Shown in pieces: positions 1-11,548 of a stretch of 64,000 bases of DNA (positions within the stretch are counted from its first letter, which is position 1; each line of letters begins with the position of its first letter). The stretch lies in NCBI GenBank assembly GCA_947683425.1, contig CANTUQ010000031.1:9422501-9486500 (forward strand), given 5' to 3'. The notes under the pieces are model-generated. The model was not told where the DNA came from, did no database searches, and saw only the letters and a list, made by a program, of their open reading frames with translations. The translations under genes were made by a program, and so were the position numbers. The DNA comes from Excoecaria cochinchinensis (lineage: Eukaryota > Streptophyta > Magnoliopsida > Malpighiales > Euphorbiaceae).

Positions 1-583
1 CGTTGGCAGAGACCATGCTTGGGTAGCCCTAAAGTAACATCACCCTGACCAAAACTCATATAATGGCAATAGATACTTCCCTTAGGTAAAATGGACCGTA
101 ATACAATGCTTTTCATGTGGGCCGTCATGTATTGAACAAAATTAAACGAATTAAGTGGTCTTATATCAAAGGCTTTCATACCTCGGTGGGTCCACCTTCA
201 TTTGGTTGAAGTGTTCAAATACATGATGCCCGAAACTCATACGTATGCACATTCTGAGAGACGTTGTGCTGTCGGTTTCCTGCCATGCACTATGTGCATT
301 CCTCGGGTCCCTTGTTGACCCATGGATTAATCCCACCTAGGAAGAGACCAATTGACCTCGTGTGTGGGAGTTAAAAGGTTGGAAGAATCTACTTGCTTGT
401 ATGTGGTTGTGAAATGCTGCACGGTTCACGATCATGCATCATTCTGATAAGATAATCTCTTCAGCCATCATAGATTCGTCCGAGTGGTTTAGGGATCCCA
501 GTGGATGGCTGATCAGAAATCCTATCTCTGAGTTGCCAGGAAGGGTATCAGTTTAGGGTTCAGATTCATTTTCAGAGGGCAGT
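1..583 (+). mobile_element. Leader of old Tat/Ogre-type element T0
   Basis: This non-coding stretch matches, in order and wording, the leaders at 6000-6900, 16800-17460 and 29600-30300. All of those lie between a tRNA-Arg-type primer binding site and gag. Shared landmarks are the block around 'catgcttgggtagcc' and the block ending 'ggttggaaggatc'. T0 continues after the solo LTR at 2875. Its own LTR and primer site lie left of the window. No protein is encoded here. Confidence 0.8.
444..464 (+). other. Predicted 3' splice acceptor before T0 gag
   Basis: A CTGAT-like branch site at 444-448 is followed by a pyrimidine-rich run and CAG at 462-464. Equivalent acceptors occur at 6874, 26066 and 30254. 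All four are followed by almost the same exon start (CCATCATAGA or CCGCTATAGA). Splice function is inferred from conservation. Confidence 0.5.
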
Positions 584-2874
584 TGTGACGTGCTCGAACC
601 CCGCTTGACATCCGGGGTTGCTCTCAAAGGTTCGCTTTTAGGACTCGAGACCAGATGGAAGTTCATTAAAACTCATAAAAGCTAGTCACTTCTCAATGGA
701 CAGGGATTTACCCCCATTCCATCGTTGGCAATCAACCTACTAGGGCATCTATTGGGAATCATGAGGTAGGTATCATGGAGTCGCCACCCAATAAAACATT
801 GGGAAATGAATTATAACCTTATGAGGCCAAAACGAGAGAGAGTTCGGGACCTCACTCTTATTTATACCTTTGGTTAATGTTATACGACTGAGTTTTTAGA
901 GTTAATTATTTTATCTCTCATCTCACACGATCATGCGATAAAACTAAAGCGTATTTCAAGCATCTTTGGAAAGTAGTAAAGAAAGCGATAAAGAAAGCAA
1001 TAAATAACAAGTGAAAAATACGGGACAGAACAATTCCCCCAAAATAATAAGAGCATAAATAAATAAATGAAATAAAATTGCCCCAAAATTAATTACAAGG
1101 GCCCATAATAAATAATACACAAAAAGAATGAAATAAAATACAAAATACATAAATCGGGACATTTATTAGATTTTAGGAACGTTGGTTCCTTTGTTAACTT
1201 AAAAATCTGAGAGTCATTTTATGCAATGAAAATAGGGATAATTGGATTCTATTTTATGAAAATTAACTCCCTTTTGAAGGTAAAAATTTATTGGCTAAAA
1301 CCAGGACATTGGTCCTATTTTATTAATGAAAATTCCAATTTTCATTATTGTAGAAAAAACATGAATTTCTTTAAAACAAGCGTGTAAAAATACTATTTTT
1401 GCATAAAATATACAAAAACAATAAAATAAAACAAAAATAATAAAATAAAAGAAATATAGAAATCAAAATGCAAACCAAACTTCGAAGGCTCCAAAATCTC
1501 TTAATTTGCCAGCTCATCTAGTAACATTACTCAAAGTGAAATAAACAAATTTGGCGGACATCACAAATAAGAATAAAAACAATATCAGCGAATCAAATCA
1601 AATGTATAATGAAAATAAGCAATTCAATGAAGCAAATAAAATAAATAATATGATAAAAATAAAGAAATTAAACAAGGCAGACATAATAAATAATTATAAT
1701 TAAGAAACATACTTATGATTATTAGAAGAATAACATTTGATAAACATAATGTAGGAAATCAACATAGTGGATTAATGACCAAAAATAGAATTAAATGGAT
1801 AGTAAAGTTATTACAGAATATTCATAAATTTGGATTACATTACATGTATCATACCAATAAGTTAATTAGATTAATCTAAATTCAATTTGATTACAACAAA
1901 CTAACAACAAAATACTCTAATTGTAATTTACAGCAACTTACAATTGGAAAAACAAATGAACGACAAAAATGTAAAAAGAGAAAGAATTGGCTCAAACCCA
2001 AAAATTTACCCTCAGAGGTTGATATTTGCAACAAAAAAAGAACAGAAGATTTCCTCGTCGATTGCTTGAAAATAGAAATTGAGAAAGCTTGGATTAAAGC
2101 TTCTGTCACTCAAAATTAAAGTTAAAAAACTCTTATTTTTAAAGAAAACAGATGATGAAAATTGAATCCCAAACCCAAAAAATTAATTTTTTTGGCTCAA
2201 AAACAATCTTAGAAGTTTTTAAGAAAACTTATGAAAATCTTTTTTTTCCTTTTTTAGAATTTTGTTCTGCCATTTTTCCCCCCTCAATGGCTGAAATTTT
2301 CCTTTTTATGTGATCCTTAAAAAATTAGGTTTTTAGGAGTTTTAATCCCCTTCAAAATCCCTAATTATCCTTTAAAAATAAGTTTTTATCCCTTTCAAAA
2401 ATCGAAAAAGAATTTGAATTTAATTTTAACTGAAATTCAGTGAAAAATGGAGTCCGTACGAGGTAGGAGACGTATGAGGTGTGACCCTCACTCTGGAGGC
2501 CGTGCCCCGCATGCGGCCTTCGCGCGGGAGGCCGTACCTCGCGTTCGGCCTTTATGCGGGAGGTCGCACATCACGTGCCTCACTATGAGGTGTGGCATCA
2601 CGCATGCGAGGCAATGCTTGTGCCTCCGTGAGACTGCGTGCATGCACCTGCATGAGGCTGCGCATAGGGGTTGCGCCTCGCTCGTGCTGCCAGCAGGTGC
2701 CACGTGGCGCGGTCGTAGGTCACCGAAAACATCAAAAATTAAAAAAATAATTTTTTATTTAAAAAGAAGAGTTTCAATAAGGAAATTATCATTCTAACTT
2801 TTTTGCCTGGAACAAGAATCATTTTCATCACTGGGTAACCTTGGTTTGGGCTGCCTTAGGACCCGGTGTCTACA
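584..2874 (-). mobile_element. Solo LTR of a Tat-type element, reverse
   Basis: Read on the minus strand it starts TGTAGACACCGGGTCC, like the LTR at 3210, and ends GTCACA at 584. It contains the shared Tat LTR blocks in reverse: 'ccacccaataaaacattggg' near 790 and the 'aggacattggtcc' block near 1300. No internal region or second LTR is attached, and T0 continues on both sides. The flanks GCAGT and GCATT are a probable 5-bp TSD with one change. A splice-donor-like GGGTAAAT lies at 2012-2005 on the minus strand. Confidence 0.85.
2450..2712 (-). repeat. GC-rich short-palindrome island in solo LTR
   Basis: A sharply GC-rich block inside AT-rich LTR sequence, made of overlapping short inverted repeats such as GGCCG...CGGCC and CCTCA-cta-TGAGG. 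It lies about 160-420 bases after the LTR start. The same position is used for islands in the LTRs at 9255, 27438, 51204 and 54916. The open frames across it are composition artefacts. Confidence 0.6.
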
Positions 2875-2915
2875 GCATTGAGACTTTATCTTCAGACTTT
2901 TCAACAAAATTTAGT

Positions 2916-3209
2916 ATGGCTAACCCTTCGAGAGAGTCTGATGTTACCCGCACATTGATTGCTGAGGAAGTGGGTAGGAGACTAAAGGAGCTTGAAAATT
3001 GGATAATGACCATGATGGTGAATCTGACTACAGTAATGGCATAGCCTACTAGGCAGCTGCCAGTTGCTCCTGCAGTAGGACAAGAGAGGCAAGATTCGAT
3101 TAGAGAGGATCCTCTAGTGATTGTACGCTCACCACTGGCTGAGCCTAGGGGTGTACCCAAACCTAAAAGGGTTGTAGTTCTTGACGATGATTTCTTTGAA
3201 GAGGACCCG
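2916..3209 (+). pseudogene. gag N-terminus of T0 (fragment)
   Basis: The frame starts MANPSRESDVTRTLIAEEVG and aligns with the gag starts at 26192 (MADSSRQIEETRALIAQEI) and 30383 (MANSPRGDDTTRAMITEEVG). It has one stop at 3042-3044. It then continues in frame to an acidic stretch ending DDDFFEEDP, where the T2 LTR interrupts it at 3210. This is the non-catalytic N-terminal part of the capsid protein. The rest of this copy is not in the window. Confidence 0.7.
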
Positions 3210-3384
3210 TGTAGACACCGGGTCCTAAGGTAGCTCAGACTGAAGTTGCACAATGACGAAAATGATGTCTGTTCATGGGCAAAAGAGATAAATGGAAGTG
3301 ATGGTTTACTCGGAAATGCTTTTCATTTAAAAAAAAGAAAAAAATATGCAGATTTGAGGGTTTGTTGGGGGCCTGTGGTGTGAA

Positions 3385-3520
3385 GCCCATCTCTCCCATG
3401 TGAGATGAAGCCTCACGTTTGCAAGGCCCATCTCACGTTGGTGAGATGTAGCCTCACCATGTGAGACCCATTTCACAGGTGAGATGAAAATCTCAACTGC
3501 CTCACGCGCCCCATGCTCCA
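3385..3520 (+). repeat. Palindrome island upstream of TATA, T2 LTR
   Basis: A cluster of GTGAG/CTCAC inverted repeats. The clearest is CATCTCAC-GTTG-GTGAGATG at 3429-3448, with 8-bp arms. It lies about 175-310 bases into the LTR and about 95 bases before the TATA box. The core sequence differs from the islands of the other LTRs but the position is the same. Confidence 0.65.
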
Positions 3521-3613
3521 GCACGTCCCTTCTCCATTTTTTTGGCAGGATTTGGTTTGAAAACATGGGTTTATGTTTGATTTGGTGGGGAAATAACCTA
3601 ACCTTCTCTTGGA

Positions 3614-3620
3614 TATAAAA
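3614..3620 (+). promoter_or_regulatory. TATA box of T2 LTR promoter
   Basis: TATAAAA in the context GGATATAAAAAG lies downstream of the palindrome island. Other Tat LTRs have TATA boxes in a similar setting at 27875 and 55349. Confidence 0.55.
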
Positions 3621-3772
3621 AGAAAAAGTTAAGGAACAGAGGAATATGGTTTTTGAAAAGCACCAAAAAACCCAGAAAGAACAACACAGAGAAGAGCTTG
3701 CAGAGCAAGAAAGTGATTTTTGTTCTTGAAGCATTCTGAGATTGCTCTTGACCCAGGAAATCAATTCCTGAG

Positions 3773-5844
3773 TGTAGACACCGGGTCCTGAGTCCGGCAT
3801 AAAATGAAAATGGTGATTTTTGATCCTTGATTATTCCCTCCAAAAAAAATTTAAATATAAATATGTGTGTGTGAAATTAGGTAACTAATTAGTTAATGTT
3901 GTTAGTTATTTGAGTAATTAATATTATTATGTGATTAAAGTGCATGTATAATTAAAGTTTAAAGTGTATAATTAATTAGATAAATATATATATATATATG
4001 TGATAATTTAAATGGATTAAATGTTTAATTAATTAGATAAATTATATATTAAGTTGATTAATTATATTAATGTGTAATGTTTAATTAATATGTAATGTTT
4101 AAATTAATTAATGTGTGTGTTATTTGAATTAAGTTAAATTAATTAAAATTAAGAAAAGAAGAAAAGGAGGGAGTTATGGAGGAAATTACCATGTGCACCC
4201 TTAGCCCTAATTTGAGGGTATAAATAGAAAATGATGAGCAAATTGAAAGGGGGCTCGGCAGATCAAGAAAGAGAGAACAAAAGAAAAAGAAAGGAAAAAG
4301 AAAAGAAAAAGGAGAGCAAGAAGAGCTGAGCACACGGCCGGCCAAAGAAAGAAAAGCAGAAAGAAAAGAGAGAGTGAAAGAGTGAGTGAGTGAAAGAAAT
4401 AGAAAAGGAAAAGAGGAAATAAAAGAGAAGGGAACAGAGGAGAGGGAGCAGCAGACCCAGGCCAACGGAGACCAGAAGCGCCGGAGAGAAGAAGAAAAGA
4501 AGAAAAAAGGAGAGGAGGAGGCGTTGCCTCCGCCGGCCAGCCACGGCCGCCGATCGCCGCACGCGCCCCACCGGAAGAACCACTACATCCGGGCGCACCC
4601 AGTCGTAGCCGCCGTTTCCCCATCGGACTCCGGCAGCCGGCGCGTGAGGGAGAAGAACCCGGACTGTTGCAGCGCGTTTTCCGGCGACAGTGGACCTCCG
4701 ATTGGCGCGTGGACACCGCCGGTGCGACCCTGTGACGACGATCTACACTCCGGTGGTGGAGGTGATGGCCACCCTTGCTCCGGCGACACTCCGGCGACGG
4801 TAAGCCCCTATTTTCCTTATATTTTATATTATTTTATTTATATATATATATATATATATTTATTTATTTATTTACTTATTTACTTAATTTCTGTTTTTAT
4901 TATTATTATTATTATCATTGAGTTCTATGGTTATTTAATTTTATTGATTTGTGATTATTATTTAATTTTATGTATTATTATTATTATCATTATTGATTAT
5001 TGTTAGAATTTAGTTATTTATTTATGCAATTATTTATGTATTCATTTATTTATTTATTTAGAAATATGTAATTATTATTTTATTTATCTGTGGTATGTAA
5101 TAATAAAATGATTTTCGATCGCTTTTAAAAAGAATCACCACACAAATGTTTTCTACTAAATAGAATGTTTGCTAAATAAAACTTGGACCAATGTCCTATT
5201 TTTACCCAATAAAACCATCACATAAAAATCGTTTTCCATAATGAACACATGCGGGGACCAAAGTCCTCAAAATAAATGAATAACCCGTTTTATGCATGTA
5301 TAGCACACTTACAAACGAGGGTTGTATTCTGCCCTTAATATTATTGTAAATTTATTTCATACTTTAATGCTATTTTATTTTATGCTCTTAAATGGATGAA
5401 TGCGCCTTAATTTAAATTGCATCGTGTGGAGAGAGAGCGAATCAATGATAATTAAAATTTAATCATAAAATAATCGAGGTAGAAATAGATGAGAAATCCC
5501 GGACCCAGCTCTGGTCTTTGGGCTCAAGAGGTTAGAGGTCATCCTTCAAGATACTTCTTGAGTCACGAGGCTTTAGCGCTAATCCTAGGCTCCTTAGGGT
5601 GAGGAGTTCACCTTCCATGATCCCTCTGGCTGGCCTAAAATGGATACCAAGCGCAGTCTTAGGCTCTCCGAGGCGAGAGAAACTTTCCCAATGTTCTATT
5701 GGGTGGCGACTCCATGAAACCTCCTTGTTGCCCAACATAGACGCACTTGCGATTTATTGCAAGCTGTCAACGGACCCACAATTGCCCGATCGCCCTCGAG
5801 CGGGCGGTCAGATGGGCAGCCGCGGGGATCCGGCGCGCGTCACA
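3773..5844 (+). repeat. 5' LTR of T1
   Basis: Begins TGTAGACACCGGGTCC and ends GCGCGCGTCACA. It contains long AT-rich runs, a TATA box at 4219, a purine-rich leader, a GC-rich open stretch ending at a splice-donor-like GTAAGC (4800), and the blocks shared by all Tat LTRs here ('gaccaatgtcctattttta', 'gggtggcgactccatgaaac'). Confidence 0.92.
4219..4226 (+). promoter_or_regulatory. TATA box of T1 5' LTR
   Basis: TATAAATA follows 'tttgaggg' and precedes a long purine-rich transcribed leader. In the 3' LTR the same site (12811-12818) reads CATAAATA, so the downstream promoter is probably weaker. Confidence 0.6.
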
Positions 5845-6874
5845 GTGGCGACTCCACTGGGGACGATATGGTTTGAGATTTCAATTTGAAAATACCTCGT
5901 TTAACATTTATGGTTAAAATTTAATTCATAAATTCGCTTTCTCTCATTTACATTACATCTCATTAGAGCTTTAGAATATGCTAGTTTGGTCCCATTATTA
6001 GCCCCGGTGCGTTCCTGAAGCACGATCCCATTTTCACTCAATTTGGGAAAGTGTTAAGGATAATCACCAGCCCAAGCCACGTACCTCAATGGTATATCAA
6101 AATGACGAACCGATCGGTCGTTATGCTCGTGATGAGCTAGACCCGTCGGCAGGGATCATGCTTGGGTAGCCTTAAAGTAACACTACCTTTTGATCGAAGC
6201 TCATGTAATGGCAATAGAAACTTCCACTAGGTGACATGTACCATAATATCATGCTTGCTATTTGGGCCATAATATATTGAATGAAATCAATCAAATTAAA
6301 TGGTCTTCATCAAAGGCTTTCATGCCCCGGTGGGCTCATCTTGATTTAATCGAATTGTTTAAATATATAATGGCCAAAAATCCATACGCATGTGCTTTAA
6401 AATAAGAGTTGTTATGCTGCTGGGTTTTCACTGCGCACTATACGCGTCCATTGGGTTCCCTGTTAACCCTTGGATAAAGCCCACCTAGGAAAGAGACCTC
6501 ACGACCCCGTGTGTGGGAGAAATAAGGTTGGAAGGATCTAACTGCTTGCATGTGGCTGTGAATGCTGCACAATATGTACATACATCACATGTCATTCATG
6601 TCTAAAAAAAAATCAAAAAAAATAAAAAATATATAAATATATAAATATATAAATGTAATAAAATAATAACAATAAAAAATGCATTTCATATTGTGTATAT
6701 ACCCTTTTGCCTGCATATTGTTTTTCACACGCATATACCATCACGTGTATATTTATTTTCATGCATTGCATCGCATAATTGCAATTTATTGATTTTTTCA
6801 CTCCATCTGCACAATTCACGATCATGCATTGTATATTGTCATACACGCATCATACTAACAGTTTAAATTTTTAG
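4800..6874 (+). other. Predicted leader intron of T1, spanning the primer site
   Basis: Donor CGACG|GTAAGC at 4800 closes a GC-rich stretch of the LTR. The acceptor TTTTTAG ends at 6874, with a CTAAC branch-like site at 6855-6859. Length is 2075 bases. Removal would delete U5, the primer binding site and the leader, and place the LTR cap region about 90 bases before the gag remnant. Equivalent pairs exist in T2 and T3. Splicing is inferred. Confidence 0.45.
5846..5862 (+). promoter_or_regulatory. Primer binding site, tRNA-Arg type
   Basis: TGGCGACTCCACTGGGG starts one base after the LTR end. It matches the complement of the 3' end of plant tRNA-Arg(ACG), including CCA, with one difference. 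T3 has the exact match with CCGCT. This primer type is a mark of the Tat/Ogre lineage. Confidence 0.85.
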
Positions 6875-6961
6875 CCATCATAAATTCATCCAAGTGGATT
6901 AGAGGCCCTGACGGTCGATTAGTAAGGACAGACTCGCCCTTTGGATTGCTGGAATTAGTGC
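5863..6961 (+). other. Non-coding leader of T1
   Basis: Conserved with the leaders at 1-583, 16688-17463 and 29487-30382. A variable AT-rich insert with A-rich runs lies at 6600-6800. No protein is encoded. The acceptor-like site at 6874 ends the predicted leader intron. Confidence 0.7.
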
Positions 6962-7315
6962 TTGATTGGGATCCTGAGCCACTCTCGACATCTAGTACCT
7001 CATCCTCATGATTCACGAGCACCTATTATTCCACAACCACCTGTTGATTCGCAACAACAAATAGTCCATGCTGGGGGCAAGCCGAACCACCTACTGGTGG
7101 AGAGGCTCTTTTTATTGGCAATGCTACTGTCAACCTGTCAATGAGCATAGAGCTGCGACACTTATTGAGCCAAGAAGGGCAAGAGTTCATAATCCCGAGG
7201 AGGATTTTGTGGAAGAAGATGAGATTGAGGACATAGCAGCCCACCAACGCTGGCCAGTTAATGGATCAATGCTAAATTCTGAGGGATTGAATTCAAGATT
7301 TTATCAACAATAAAG
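6962..7315 (+). pseudogene. Degenerate gag N-terminal remnant of T1
   Basis: Placed where gag begins in related elements. The frame at 7068-7313 ends in a Pro/Arg-then-acidic stretch (EPRRARVHNPEEDFVEEDE) resembling the acidic linker of the T0 gag fragment. The retrotransposon gag core and zinc knuckle are absent. Assignment rests on position and a weak match only. Confidence 0.4.
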
Positions 7316-7360
7316 AAATTGCTGACCCAGAGAATAAGGGGAAATAAAAGCTGATGACAG

Positions 7361-7558
7361 ATGAAAAATGTTTTTGTGTATTTGTATATTATTTCTAATG
7401 ATTTCATTTTTTATGATCATGATACATTCATTCATTTTGACATTAATTCAATTAATACTACTGTATTTAATCTTAGAACTTTGGAAAATCCAAAAAAAAA
7501 AAATATCTTGATGGTATATGATATAACTCCTGAAGAGAGAGAGTCAGAGAGAAAATAA
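7361..7558 (+). pseudogene. Pre-RT stub of T1 pol
   Basis: The frame contains the series FNLRTLENPKKKNILMVYD then ITPEERE. In T3 the corresponding residues are FNLGTSENPKKILIASNITP, just before reverse transcriptase. Element T2 keeps the same stub at about 27120-27240. RT, RNase H and integrase are missing in T1. The stub is therefore a shared relic in two deleted elements. Confidence 0.65.
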
Positions 7559-8739
7559 AAATAAGAAAAAAAAAACTAGTTGCAATTAGGAGAATGGATG
7601 AAAACTCACTAAGAGCACTAGAACCTTTCTGATTACCCGTCGAAGCGATCTCTGGATAAGACAAAACCTGGAAAATGATTTAGGCAATCTTTTCTTTGTA
7701 TAGCTCTCTAAATGACTATTTCCTACCCTTGTTCTGCAATCGCTTGCTAGCCCATTGAGCCTTTATGCTGAATGCGTACCAATTTTGTTGTTACACACAT
7801 TAAAACTACCCTATCGCCTAAAATGATTTTGGCTTCCCCTTAGAAGAGTGGCCGCTCTAAAACTGATGGATGTACATTTGAACAATTCTTTGGACTATTA
7901 AAAAATTTGCCTTGATAAGAGCAAGTTCAGACTTTGAAAAGAGGGTTTAGTCGTGCATAAAAGGCATGAGCTCAAAAAACAAAAAAAATAAAAAACAAAA
8001 AACAAAAAAGGAAAAGCAAAAAAAAAAGAAGAAGAATCGGAAAAAAGAAGAAAATAAAGTCCGAAAAAAAAAACAAAAAAAAGAAGCAAAGAAAAAAAAA
8101 AGAAGAATAAAAAAGAGAGCTCAAAATGGTGACCAATTGACTAGTTTCAATGATTACCCTTTTATTGTTATTCTAATCTTAAGGAGCTAAAATGTTATTG
8201 AGCCCAAATTAAAAACAAAAAATTCCTTTGTATATACAACTGAGCTGGGAACGGTTCATCCATCAGTCGAGAAAATATCGCGGCCATTTTTCTCTAGCGA
8301 CCTGATCTTTCTTTGACAGCCATCTACCCAAGCCTAACATTACAACCAAAGTAAGACCTTTTGATTCTGGGTTCAGTCTTATCCAATTAGCGGAGATGAC
8401 CTTTTAATAAGATTTGGTACGTAAGAAGAGACCTATGGTGTTTCTTGAGCTTCAAGCGAGAAGCCATGAGTGCATTAATGCATTCGAGTTAAGTCTCGTC
8501 TCCAACATTGCTTCTAGAATTTGCATTCAAAATATTAAATGAGAGCAGAGAGAATATTCAATCATGAGAATCAAAAAGAGAGCAGATTGATAACAAGAGT
8601 TTGATGCTTTCAAGATCCATCCCGAGATTGGATGAGGTTTTGTATCTTGAGATTAATGCCAAATAATGATCATATATTATGAAATCAAATTGAAATGTAT
8701 GCATTTATGTAATGGTATTGATGTAACCAGAATAGTTCA
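7559..8739 (+). other. Non-coding T1 internal spacer with A-rich tract
   Basis: No domain is recognised. 7966-8130 is an A-rich low-complexity run, whose lysine-rich open frame is an artefact. The rest is unique-looking sequence that in a complete element would be replaced by pol. Confidence 0.5.
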
Positions 8740-9092
8740 TCTGATGTACAAAAAAAAAAAACAAAACAAAAAAAAAAGAAAAAAGAAAAAAAGAAGAAAA
8801 ACAAAAAAAAGAAAAAAAGGCCGTTAGAGATGAAAACCGTAATTGGCGCTCTAAGCAAAAATTAGGCCAAAGGACAGGGTGAAAACCTGAAAACAGGCAG
8901 TCTGTCCTAAAAAAAAAAAAAAAGCCGCTGGATTGGATTGGGTCCATTCCAGTCAAAAATAAGGCATAGGGTCATGTGAAAATCCGAAAGGACGCATTTC
9001 CCGCCAAGAAAAGCTAGTGTGAAAATCCACAAGGGACGCACTACCTTAAAATAATGACTACAGGTTTCAGATGAGAAGCTCATGATCCCCAA
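8740..9092 (+). repeat. Post-pol hairpin array of T1
   Basis: Related to 40838-41925 of T3. At least two hairpins share a loop of the type GTGAAAACC...GG: arms TTAGAG/CTCTAA at 8824-8829 and 8849-8854, and AGGACA/TGTCCT at 8871-8876 and 8903-8908. The right part (about 8914-9060) matches, in reverse, the intron of the antisense gene of T3 and T4. The exons of that gene are missing here. Confidence 0.65.
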
Positions 9093-9254
9093 AGAGCATG
9101 AAATTCAAAGGCAATTCCAGAAGGCACTGATCTTACTGCAAATTGCAATCAAATCGGCTGTCGCCTCCAAATCCACTTAGATGAATTTTTATACTACATT
9201 GCTGCATACACATGCATCTCACGTGCATACTCACAATTTTTTCTGTATATCTGC

Positions 9255-11453
9255 TGTGACGCTCACCGGATCCCGAACGCCGCCCCTATGACCGCCCGCT
9301 TGAGGGCGATCGGGCATTTGCGGGTCCGTTGGCATCTTGCAATAAATCGCAAGTGCGTCTATGTTGGGCAACAAAGAGGTATCATGGAGTCGCCACCCAA
9401 TAGGACATTGGGAAAGTTACTCTCGCCTCGGAGAGACTAAGACTGCGCCTAGTATCCATGTTGGGCCATGAGGCCTAGGATTAGTGCTAAAGTCTCGTGA
9501 CCCAAGAAGTATTTTAGAGGATAACCTCTAACCTCTCGAGCCCAAAGACCAGAGCTGGGTCCGGGATTTCTCATCTATTTCTACCTCGATTAATTTATGA
9601 TTGAATTTTAATTGTCATTAATTCGCTCTCTCTCCACACAATGCAATTAATTTAAGGCGCATTTACTCATGTTAGGAAAACCATAAATTAGCAAGTAAAG
9701 CAATGAATTACAATAATACAAGGAGCGGAATACAACTCCCATTTAAAAGTGCAAACATACATAAAACCGGGGAATTTATTAATTATGAGGACTTTGGTCC
9801 CCGCATGCATAATTAAAGAAAATGTTCTGGATATGATGATTTTATTTGGGATGAAAATTAGGACATTGGTCCCATTTTATTATGAAAAATCTAAATTAAT
9901 TTAGTAAGAAATATTTTTATGATCTTTATTTAGGTGCGCATAGGAAAACATTTTATTCAATGAATATATACAAGGAAATTAAAAATATAAACGAAATGAG
10001 AATTAAAAATGTATAAAGGAAATACCAAACCCCGCAACTCCTCCTTCATGTGCATGGATGCTCAAATGAGAATAAAACAATGATTTGCAACCAAAAATCA
10101 AAAAGAAATTCATGTTAGTGATTAGGCCAATGAAATAATACAACATAAAAGGTAATATGTACAATGACCATATAACATGCATAAGATACTATAACATGCA
10201 TAAAAAATAATTATGATGCAATTTAACATGCATAAAGTGATTAAGATGCAATTTAACATGCATAAGGTGATGAAGTATCATGGCATATGCAACTTATTAA
10301 TAATAGTTATTAACATACATGGAAGATTAGTGACAATCAATTTTATTATAGTTAAGACATGAATAAATGTGTAACATGAGAATAATTCCACTTGACATGC
10401 ATAACTAGTATAAAATAATGACTATAACACTCATACATGCAAAAGAAAGCATAATAATAAACATGATATAGCATTAAGAAATTAAAGGTATTTACAACCT
10501 AAAACATAGATAATTACATGAACAAAGAATAATTTGACATGAAAAAAAAGATTAATAGAATTTAAAAAAGCTTATTTGTTATATGAATAATTGAAGATAA
10601 AAAAAATAAGAAGAAGAATATAGAGACTAAGAGAATTTACATGTTTGATATGTTAATTGGAAGCCAAAATAAATGAAATTAACAAGAGAATTAATGAGTA
10701 AAGCCAAGAATAATTACCCTCAAATTCAGTTTTGAAGAATTGAAGATGGAAGTGTTGAATTCCTTGTCTTCTCTTGTGAAAATCCTTAGAAAATAGCTTG
10801 AAAAATTGAAGAAAAGCTCTTGGAAACAAGTGTGTAAGATGGATTTTTTTCTCTCAACTCAAAGCTCCAAAATTCAGTTTTTTTTCTCCAAAATGTTCTC
10901 CATTCGTCCTCCCCTGTTTCTGAATTTTTCTAGTGTTTTTAACCCTCAAAAACCACCCAAAAACCACCCAAAACCGTCCAAAAACCGCTAAAAATCGTGT
11001 TTGGGTCGAAAAATGGGCGAAGTGGGGCGAGAATCGGCGTCAGGGGCGAGAGATCGTGCGCGTCGCGCACGTTTCCGTGCGATTTGCGCGGAGTTTCCGC
11101 GCACGACGTGCGCGGGGCGAGCGACGCCCTGCGCGGAGCGCACGGAAATTCGCGACGACCCTTGGCCGTCGCCTTTTCGTCACGATCATTTTCCCCTATT
11201 TTATTTTCAACATTTTTCCATCATTTTTCACCTTTTTTTTTTTTTTTAAAATACCACCAATCTAAAACACACTTTTTCTTCTTCAAAATAATTTAAAAAA
11301 TATTTTTAAAATATTTTTAAAATACCCTTTTTACTCACCGAAAAGACAAGGAAAATCACTTCTGAGCTCCAATCTTTTTGCCTATAAGCCGGCATAGCTA
11401 AATTTCATCATCGGGTAATCCTTATCAAGGCTACTCGGGACCCGGTGTCTACA
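9255..11453 (-). mobile_element. Solo LTR of another Tat family, reverse, inside T1
   Basis: On the minus strand it starts TGTAGACACCGGGTCC and ends GCGTCACA. It is flanked by the direct repeat TCTGC at 9250-9254 and 11454-11458, which proves insertion followed by LTR-LTR recombination. It carries the shared Tat LTR blocks in reverse, a palindrome island at 11038-11165 and a donor-like GGGTAATT at 10720-10713. Much of the middle is AT-rich. Confidence 0.93.
11038..11165 (-). repeat. CpG-rich palindrome island in solo LTR
   Basis: Perfect inverted repeats include GTGCGCG-T-CGCGCAC (11056-11070) and CCGCGCACG-A-CGTGCGCGG (11097-11115). The block starts about 290 bases after the LTR start, in otherwise AT-rich sequence. 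Confidence 0.75.
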
Positions 11454-11548
11454 TCTGCCTTTCTAAGTCTTGCAGAAAAAGGGATTCGATGCGGACACCG
11501 GCAGAAACCGAGTGACGACATCATTCCAAACATCAATCATAATCAAAC

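Larger units (their letters stand above)
3210..3772 (+). mobile_element. 5' LTR of Tat element T2, left part
   Basis: It starts TGTAGACACCGGGTCCTAAG directly inside the T0 gag frame. It contains a palindrome island and a TATA box. It is cut at 3772 by element T1, whose TSD is CTGAG, and the LTR resumes at 14454. The joined LTR ends at 16669, just before a tRNA-Arg-type primer binding site. Confidence 0.85.

Noticed and set aside
2447..2797. 116-residue frame over the GC-rich block
   Set aside because: Palindrome island of a reverse solo LTR; the frame is an effect of CpG-rich sequence without stops.
4139..4716. Long minus-strand open frames in the T1 LTRs (also 12731-13381)
   Set aside because: Purine-rich leader read on the other strand gives Phe/Ser/Leu runs; composition effect, no domain.
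5846..5862. Fragment of a tRNA gene
   Set aside because: The tRNA-complementary words occur only next to LTR ends, are 12-17 bases long, and have no cloverleaf around them; they are primer binding sites.
7966..8190. Lysine-rich 74-residue frame
   Set aside because: A-rich low-complexity DNA with indel-prone runs; no start context or homologue.
9255..11453. Inverted partner LTR of T1
   Set aside because: Opposite orientation, a distinct sequence family and its own TSD TCTGC show a separate insertion, not an inverted-repeat element.
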